A stretch of DNA of 59,932 bases from Gluconacetobacter tumulicola (GTDB taxonomy: Bacteria > Pseudomonadota > Alphaproteobacteria > Acetobacterales > Acetobacteraceae), in the NCBI RefSeq assembly GCF_014174215.1, contig NZ_JABEQL010000024.1, positions 1-59,932 on the forward strand, given 5' to 3'. The translations under genes and the position numbers were made by a program. Position 1 is the stretch's first letter. The number at the start of each line of letters is the position of its first letter. The notes beneath the pieces were generated by a model. That model was given only the letters and a program-made list of their open reading frames with translations, was not told where the DNA came from and did no database searches. This document shows, one piece after another, positions 54,802 to 59,932 of this stretch.

Positions 54802-56090
54802 GGCCGCCCCAGGATCTCGGTCGCGCGTTTGCGGTCCAGCTTGCCTTCCCAGGCACCGATCACGACCGGCGCCACGCAGTTGCCCGCCAGATTGCCCACC
54901 GCGCGTGCGATGCCGACGAACCAGTCCACCGCCAGCAGCATGACCAGGCTGGCGACGGGGATCGAAGGGATGGCGGACAAGGTGGCGGCCAGCACGACAA
55001 TGGCGATGCCGGGTACGCCATGTGCGCCCTTGGAGGTCACCAACGCGGTTGCCAGCATGATCAGGATCTGCCACGCGCTCAAGACCGTGCCCGTCGCCTG
55101 GGCCAGGAAGATGACGGCGAGGCCCAGATAGATCGACAGGGCGTCGAGGTTGAAGGAATAGCCTGCCGGTACCACCAGCCCTACTACCTGACGGTCCACG
55201 CCCATCTGTTCCAGCTTGGTCATGACGCTGGGCAGCACTGCATCCGAGGCGGTGGTTGCGAAGGTGATTGCGAATTCCGTGCGGAAATAGCGGAAGAACC
55301 GTATCGGGCTGACCCCCGACAGGCGCAGGCAGAGCCCCAGCCCGCCGACGACGAACAGGGTGATGACCACGAAATACAGGAGAACGAAGGCGGCTAGATG
55401 TCCGATCGCGTTGAGGCCATAGCGTGCGGTGGTGGTGGCCATGGCGCCGAACACGCCGAGCGGTGCCAGCGCGATGATGAAGCGCATCATGCGCGAGAAC
55501 AGGGCGGACAGCGCGTCGATCAGGCGGACGATCGGTGCGCCGGTCTCGCCGATCTGGCTGAGGCAGCAGCCGAACAGGATGGCGAAGAAGAGAATCTGCA
55601 GCACATTGCCCTGCGCGAAGGCATCGGCCGGGGTGCGGGGGATCAATGCCAGCAGGAAGTCCGTGATGCCGCCCTCATGCATCACATGGGCGTTGTGGGC
55701 GTAGGACGCGATCATGCGGGTATCGTCGGACGTGGGGGCGAACACGATGCCCCGGCCCGGCTGGAGGAGCAGCGCGATGCCGACGGCGAAGAGGAGGACC
55801 AGCGTGGTCATCGCCTCGAAATAGAGAAGCGCCTTGGCGCCCAGCCGCCCGACGGTGCGCAAGGACCCGGCGCCGACGATCCCCGTTACCACGATGCAGA
55901 ACAGCAGGGGGCCGACCGCCATCACGATCAGGTGGAGGAAGAGGTCGGTCGCCCAGCGTGTCTGCGCTGCGAGGTCGGGTGCGAAGACGCCCAGCGCCAG
56001 GCCCAGCAGGGTGGCGATGACGACCTGGAGGAACATGCCGGGGCATCCGGTCCGGCCGGCATGTGTCGCGGGAAGGGTCGTCTCGCTCAT
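54798..56090 (-). CDS. DctA/GltP-family dicarboxylate:cation symporter
   Basis: This 430-residue membrane protein has the hallmarks of the DAACS family: ATTASDAVLPSVMTKLEQMG (the serine-rich re-entrant loop, here TTASD instead of the usual SSSEA), GYSFNLDALSIYL, and a C-terminal segment LAVDWFVGIARAVGNLAGNC that contains the substrate-binding Asp and Asn. It imports a C4-dicarboxylate or a related anion with protons or sodium. It is coupled to the dehydrogenase downstream and follows the TonB receptor by 41 nt, so uptake and first oxidation belong together. Confidence 0.87.
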   Translation of the reverse strand: MSETTLPATHAGRTGCPGMFLQVVIATLLGLALGVFAPDLAAQTRWATDLFLHLIVMAVGPLLFCIVVTGIVGAGSLRTVGRLGAKALLYFEAMTTLVLLFAVGIALLLQPGRGIVFAPTSDDTRMIASYAHNAHVMHEGGITDFLLALIPRTPADAFAQGNVLQILFFAILFGCCLSQIGETGAPIVRLIDALSALFSRMMRFIIALAPLGVFGAMATTTARYGLNAIGHLAAFVLLYFVVITLFVVGGLGLCLRLSGVSPIRFFRYFRTEFAITFATTASDAVLPSVMTKLEQMGVDRQVVGLVVPAGYSFNLDALSIYLGLAVIFLAQATGTVLSAWQILIMLATALVTSKGAHGVPGIAIVVLAATLSAIPSIPVASLVMLLAVDWFVGIARAVGNLAGNCVAPVVIGAWEGKLDRKRATEILGRP

Positions 56091-56131
56091 CCGATGGGTC
56101 CTTGGCTGGTTTGGGGGGATGTGGGCCCGGC

Positions 56132-58453
56132 TCAGTAGGTCAGGTTGATGCGCGCGCCGACGAAGCGCGGCATGCCCGGGATCACGCCGTAGAATGTGGC
56201 CTGCGTGCCGGCCGAGAGCCAATAGCGGCGGTCGGCCAGGTTCTGGCCGTAGACGGTGACCGACCAATGCTGCTTGGGCGCCGCAAAGGTCAGGAACGAA
56301 TTGACCAGGAAATAGGCCGGCGAGCGGTAGATGCCCGTCTGGCCGATATATTGCGGCTGGGTCTGGCGGCCGCGATAGGAATAATCGACATCGAACGTCA
56401 TCCGATAGTCGCGGAAGACATTCCATGTGTAGGTCGCGGCACCCGACAGGGTCAGGTTGGCCAGCCCCATATTCACGTTGTCATAATTCGTGTTGATGGC
56501 CTGCCAGCGGCCGGTCGCGGCGAAATTGGCTGTGGTGGCCGAGCGGTTGAGACTCTGGAACTGCGTGTAGACACCGTTCTGGTAGCCGAAATTCTGTGTC
56601 AGGACCATGCCGTGGAACGGATGGGCCTCGGCGTCGAATTCCGCGCCGTAGATATAGGAGCGCGGGGCGTTCACGTAGCCGCCCAGGACGCCGTAGGGCG
56701 GGACCAGGACCGTGCCCAGAAGCTGCTGGTCGCGGTAATCATAATAGAACCCGGCGGCATTGAGGCGCAGGCGGCGGTCGAACAGCATGGTCTTGAAGCC
56801 GCCTTCATAGGTCAGGATCTGTTCGGGCTTGAAGGGGCGGAGCTGGGCTGCCTGCTGCGTGATGTTGGCCGAGAACCCACCCGGCTTGAAGCCGCGGCTG
56901 AACATGACATAGCCCATGATGTCGTGCGTGAACTGATATTGCGCGCCCACACGGCCGCCGAACTGGTTGCTCAGCGCGCCGCTATTGCCGAAATTCGTCG
57001 GTGTGCCGACGACGGCACCTGTATTCAGATTGTAGTTCGTGCTGGTGACGTTGAGCATCTGGCGGTCGTCGGATTCATGCAGGATCGCGCCGATCAGGCG
57101 CAGCCTGGGCAGAACGCGGTAGGAAAGCTGCACGTACTGATTGAAATTCTGCTGATCCTGCCGATAGTTCGTCTCGTTCAGCGGCGTGGTGCCGGGGCGA
57201 TCCGATGAATCGTACCAGAAATTCTGCGCCATGCGCGATCGGCTGTAATACATGCCGGTTTCCCAATGGAAGCGCGCGTTGGGGTCGATCGATTCCAGTT
57301 TCACTTCCTGCGAGAACACGTTCGTCCGGTTGTTGCGGAACATGTTGCCGTAAGAGAGGATGGAGTCCGTCTGGTTCGTCAGTTCGTGCTCGTCGGCCAT
57401 TTCATAGGCGCTGATGCTCGACAGCCGCCCCCAGGAGAAATTCTTCGTATAGCGCACGTTCGCGCCCCAGAAGATATTGTCTTCGCGGGGCTTGGTGTTG
57501 CTGCCGTCGATGCCGATGATCTTGGCGAAACGCGGGTCAAGGCCCCATTCCGTCTCGTAGATGTCCTGTGTCACCGGGACATGGTAGGAATTGTAGAGAT
57601 TGTGGCCCGATGCGTATTCCGACTGGTCGGTCGTCCAGTGGCCGCCGATGATCAGGTTCGACGTGTCGTCGATATCCCATTTCAGCTTGGCGCGTAGGGC
57701 GCCCAGATTGGCGTTGCCGAAGCCCTGTCCGGCCGCGTTATGCTGGTATCCGCCACCGGTCATGGATTGCCCGGCGATGCGGAACGACACCGACTGGGAT
57801 AGCGGGGTCGAGATATAGCCTTCGACGCGGTTGCGGCCGTAGCTGGCGATATCCTCGGTCAGGCCCGCGTGGAACTGGCGCGTCGGGTCGGCGGTGTGGA
57901 AGTCTATTTCGCCGCCCGTTGTCGCCTGGCCGTGCGTGTAGCCCGACGGTCCGGCGGCGATGGAGATATCGTCGAGGTCGAACATCATGCCGGTCGTCAT
58001 GATCGAAACCGGCAGTGCCACGCCATCCAGATACGGCATGGTCGAGGGCGTGTTGTTCTGTGTGAAATCCATCAGGCCGACGCCGCGCAGCGTGAAGTTC
58101 AGAGCGCCCGATCCGAAGGACGGCTGGATGGTCAGGTTCGGTGCCACGCGCTGGATATCGGTCATGACGCGGATATTGCGATTGGTCAGTTCCTGGCGGG
58201 AAATCACCGTTTCCGAATGGGCGTCGTGCTGGCCGGCGCCGGTCGCGCCCCGGCGTGCGGAGACCGTGACTGCCTCGGTTTGTGCCGATGTCGGAGCAGG
58301 GGTTGCGCGGGCGGGGATTGACCGCGATGGCGCGGGTGGCGCTTGCCTGGTGGCATCGGCCAGAGCCGGCAGGGGCAGGATAACGCTGGCCAGAAAACTG
58401 GTCATGATGGCCTGCCTCTGGAAGGAAAGCTCGGCGCGGCACGGGAGGAGCAT
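56132..58453 (-). CDS. TonB-dependent outer-membrane receptor
   Basis: This 773-residue protein has a signal region (cleavage near PALADA), a TonB-box-like EAVTVSARRG, a plug domain (about 90-210, NLTIQPSFGSGALNFTLRGV), and a 22-strand-type barrel with the C-terminal aromatic residue (FVGARINLTY). It actively takes up a scarce large or complexed ligand. AAGGAAG stands six bases before the ATG at 58453. An internal ATG at 58405 is the alternative. It is the first gene of a TonB receptor-symporter-dehydrogenase operon divergent from a GntR regulator. Confidence 0.92.
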   Translation of the reverse strand: MLLPCRAELSFQRQAIMTSFLASVILPLPALADATRQAPPAPSRSIPARATPAPTSAQTEAVTVSARRGATGAGQHDAHSETVISRQELTNRNIRVMTDIQRVAPNLTIQPSFGSGALNFTLRGVGLMDFTQNNTPSTMPYLDGVALPVSIMTTGMMFDLDDISIAAGPSGYTHGQATTGGEIDFHTADPTRQFHAGLTEDIASYGRNRVEGYISTPLSQSVSFRIAGQSMTGGGYQHNAAGQGFGNANLGALRAKLKWDIDDTSNLIIGGHWTTDQSEYASGHNLYNSYHVPVTQDIYETEWGLDPRFAKIIGIDGSNTKPREDNIFWGANVRYTKNFSWGRLSSISAYEMADEHELTNQTDSILSYGNMFRNNRTNVFSQEVKLESIDPNARFHWETGMYYSRSRMAQNFWYDSSDRPGTTPLNETNYRQDQQNFNQYVQLSYRVLPRLRLIGAILHESDDRQMLNVTSTNYNLNTGAVVGTPTNFGNSGALSNQFGGRVGAQYQFTHDIMGYVMFSRGFKPGGFSANITQQAAQLRPFKPEQILTYEGGFKTMLFDRRLRLNAAGFYYDYRDQQLLGTVLVPPYGVLGGYVNAPRSYIYGAEFDAEAHPFHGMVLTQNFGYQNGVYTQFQSLNRSATTANFAATGRWQAINTNYDNVNMGLANLTLSGAATYTWNVFRDYRMTFDVDYSYRGRQTQPQYIGQTGIYRSPAYFLVNSFLTFAAPKQHWSVTVYGQNLADRRYWLSAGTQATFYGVIPGMPRFVGARINLTY

Positions 58454-58670
58454 GTCTGTCTTCCTTATCTCGTCGTAATGGCGGCAGGCGCGACCGGCAC
58501 ATGGTCGGGGTCCTGGCGATGGGATGAGGTCATGTTGGTTCGGCGATTCAGTCGCAGGGCAGCGACCCGGCGACTGTGGAGTGTCGTCAGGTAGGCATGG
58601 CTTCTATGATTTCATCTGTGGAATGGTGTTCTAGGTTGGTCTACAAATTCGATAATTCGTGAGGTTCAAT

Positions 58671-58682
58671 GTTGCATACAAG
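58671..58682. promoter_or_regulatory. GntR/FCD-type operator, site 1 (GTTGCATACAAG)
   Basis: This matches the perfect palindrome CTTGTATACAAG at 59696 in 10 of 12 positions. It lies in the 511-bp gap between the TonB-receptor gene and the GntR gene, about 220 bp upstream of the receptor start. It is a plausible site for regulating the divergent operon. The gap is AT-rich and holds no gene that I can support. Confidence 0.55.
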
Positions 58683-58744
58683 ATGTAAAACAATCCGAAA
58701 TGAAACGCTCTCGAAAAATGCGTGTGAATTAAAATATGACAAAA

Positions 58745-58761
58745 AATTCATAAAATGAATT
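58745..58761. repeat. Inverted repeat AATTCAT-aaa-ATGAATT
   Basis: A perfect 7-bp inverted repeat with a 3-base centre lies in the AT-rich gap between the receptor and regulator genes. It differs from the GntR-type sites, so it may bind a second regulator or a nucleoid protein. No consensus is recognised. Confidence 0.45.
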
Positions 58762-58878
58762 AGTGTATTGATTTTGCACTGTAAAAAGTCACACCTTCGT
58801 TCGAATGTTTTTTAGGTGTTCCTTTACCTGCGCAAGATTTGTTCATTTCGATAGGCAATTGAATAAAGAATCATCGAA

Positions 58879-58909
58879 GCCGGACGCTTTGTCGGGAGCG
58901 TTATCCGGC
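58879..58909. other. Bulged 10-bp stem-loop upstream of the GntR gene
   Basis: GCCGGA followed by CGCT pairs with AGCG and, after a TTA bulge, TCCGGC, around an 8-base loop. It lies 13 to 55 bp before the possible regulator start codons. It could be a leader-RNA structure or a terminator for transcription in either direction. Confidence 0.45.
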
Positions 58910-58950
58910 GTGGTCCAGCATCATGGCGATTGCCGAACCACGCCGCTCTG

Positions 58951-58971
58951 CGCATACTTCTTGTATGCGAG
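58951..58971. promoter_or_regulatory. GntR/FCD-type operator, site 2, overlapping the regulator start
   Basis: CGCATAC-ttctt-GTATGCG is a perfect 7-bp inverted repeat, and inside it CTTGTATGCGAG (58960-58971) matches the 59696 palindrome in 10 of 12 positions. It overlaps the likely regulator ATG at 58965. Binding here would block transcription or translation initiation of the regulator's own gene (autorepression). Confidence 0.6.
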
Positions 58972-59663
58972 ATAATGCCGAAAGAGATGCACACAAGAAT
59001 CCGCACCTGATCGAGGATCGCATCATCCATGCGGCTCTCTCGGGGCGTATCGCACCGGGCGAACGCCTGGGCGAGAAGGAATTGTCCGAGATTTTCGGCG
59101 TGTCGCGCACGCTGGTGCGTGAAGCGATGATGCGTTTGCAGGCGCGGGGGATCGTGGAAGTCTCCGCCCGGCGAGGCTGGTTCGTCATCGAGCCGTCGGT
59201 TGAGGAGGCGCGGCATACGATCGATGCCCGGCGCGCGCTGGAGGTGGGGATGCTGGTCACGCTCGACCGGGCGAGTCCGGCCATGATCCGGACCTTGCGC
59301 GATCATGTGCGGGCCGAGCAGAAGGCGATTGCCGGCGGCGATCGGGCGGAGCGCAGCTATCTGTTGGGGCATTTTCACGTTTGCCTGGCCGAAACGCTCG
59401 GCAATCCGGTGCTGGCCTCGCTGTTGCAGGACCTGACGACGCGTACGGTGCTGATTGCCGCCCTGTATCAGTCGACGCACGACGCGCACGAATCCTGCGG
59501 CGAGCATGGCGCGATCATCGACGCGCTGGAGCAGGGAAACGCCACCGAGGCTGCGCGACTGATGGACGTTCATTTGCGGCATGTCGAAAAGGCGCTGAAC
59601 TATCGCAGCGTATCCAGCCGGCTGGAGCATCTGAAGGAAGCGCTCAAAGGTTCGGGTGGGTAG
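58965..59663 (+). CDS. GntR-family transcriptional regulator (FCD domain)
   Basis: This 232-residue protein has an N-terminal winged helix (LIEDRIIHAALSGRIAPGE, then LSEIFGVSRTLVREAMMRLQ) and a C-terminal FCD ligand-binding domain with acidic and histidine positions for metal or carboxylate binding (about D90, H140, H190 and H211 by eye). FCD regulators usually sense small carboxylates. I prefer the ATG at 58965. An ATG at 58923 would add 14 residues and place the operator inside the gene. Three similar operator sites in the window fit control of itself, the TonB-dctA operon and the aminotransferase. Confidence 0.85.
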   Translation: MRDNAERDAHKNPHLIEDRIIHAALSGRIAPGERLGEKELSEIFGVSRTLVREAMMRLQARGIVEVSARRGWFVIEPSVEEARHTIDARRALEVGMLVTLDRASPAMIRTLRDHVRAEQKAIAGGDRAERSYLLGHFHVCLAETLGNPVLASLLQDLTTRTVLIAALYQSTHDAHESCGEHGAIIDALEQGNATEAARLMDVHLRHVEKALNYRSVSSRLEHLKEALKGSGG

Positions 59664-59695
59664 GGCGCGACGAGTGGGATTGTGTGCTCGATATC

Positions 59696-59707
59696 CTTGT
59701 ATACAAG
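59696..59707. promoter_or_regulatory. GntR/FCD-type operator, site 3 (perfect CTTGTATACAAG)
   Basis: This is a perfect 12-bp palindrome in the 90-bp gap between the GntR gene and the aminotransferase start, 46 bp upstream of the GTG. FCD regulators typically bind short palindromes with this TTGT...ACAA form. It is the best copy of the three sites described here. Confidence 0.65.
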
Positions 59708-59753
59708 AGTGTGCGTGCCTTGGCCGGCGCTGACGGAAGAGGAGAGATAGAGG

Positions 59754-59932
59754 TGTTCGGACAGATCGACCCGCCGCACCGGCTGTTGATGGGGCCTGGC
59801 CCGGTGAACGTGTATCCGCGCGTGCTGCGGGCGATGTCGGCGGACATGCTGGGTCAGTTCGACCCGGAGATGACGCGCACCATGAACGAGACGATGGCGC
59901 TGTATCGCCGCGTGTTCATGACGGAGAACCGG
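59754..59932 (+). CDS. PucG-like ureidoglycine/alanine-glyoxylate aminotransferase, 5' part
   Basis: Only 59 codons are in the window. The N-terminus (LLMGPGPVNVYPRVLRAM followed by GQFDPEMTRTMNETMALYRR) matches class V aminotransferases of the PucG/AGXT type, including the GQFDP...MNE block of (S)-ureidoglycine-glyoxylate aminotransferase. In purine breakdown that enzyme makes glycine and oxalurate. The GTG start is preceded by AGGAGA at seven bases. The PLP lysine lies beyond the window edge. Confidence 0.7.

Overview
The window is a GC-rich chromosomal segment (roughly two-thirds G+C by eye) with tight operons and many 1-4 nt start/stop overlaps. A class I (alphaproteobacterial) 5-aminolevulinate synthase, the dapF-mtaB-ftsY block, an acetate-permease (SatP) gene and the general gene style point to an acetic acid bacterium (Acetobacteraceae, Gluconacetobacter-like). 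The family call is inference from gene content, and no rRNA gene is present to anchor it. I see no tRNA, rRNA, CRISPR array, transposase or phage gene.

Layout. 1-2353: remnant of a siderophore/iron-type ABC importer, with a 5'-truncated, frameshifted binding protein followed by an intact FecCD-type permease and ATPase. 2325-4622: secreted GH92 glycosidase. 4689-14373 (minus strand): complete assimilatory nitrate operon in the order narK, nirB-nirD fusion, nitrate reductase fused to a CysJ-like NADPH flavoprotein, nasT (ANTAR regulator), nasS (nitrate sensor). Its leader carries a hairpin with an ANTAR-type hexaloop. 14622-28230: a histidine kinase/response regulator pair divergent from an ABC export operon (HlyD-type adaptor, one ATPase, three 800-residue FtsX/MacB-type permeases, TolC-type channel). 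Two perfect inverted repeats lie between the two arms. 28397-31896: envelope genes (L,D-transpeptidase, secreted small protein, exported peroxiredoxin, lytic transglycosylase with a SPOR-like end). 32176-39778 (minus): glycogen-debranching-like enzyme, CorA-type transporter, nucleoside deaminase, DUF3597 protein, ahcY, membrane dipeptidase, SatP. 39997-43627: small unknown genes, an SDR and a coiled-coil porin. 43908-47389 (plus): VOC protein, dapF, mtaB, ftsY. 47411-51729 (minus): pgk, gap and a transketolase-like protein. 51907-53745: lipoprotein and hemA. 53770-59932: TonB receptor, DctA-type symporter and Ldh/AllD-type dehydrogenase, divergent from a GntR/FCD regulator and the start of a PucG-like aminotransferase.

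The observations I find most interesting are four. The transketolase-like protein has lost essentially every cofactor and catalytic residue yet sits directly upstream of gap-pgk. The three-permease ABC exporter is controlled by a response regulator whose AAA+ domain lacks the sigma54 loop. The TonB/DctA/dehydrogenase/aminotransferase locus is tied together by near-identical CTTGTATACAAG operators. The nas leader shows a plausible ANTAR antitermination element.
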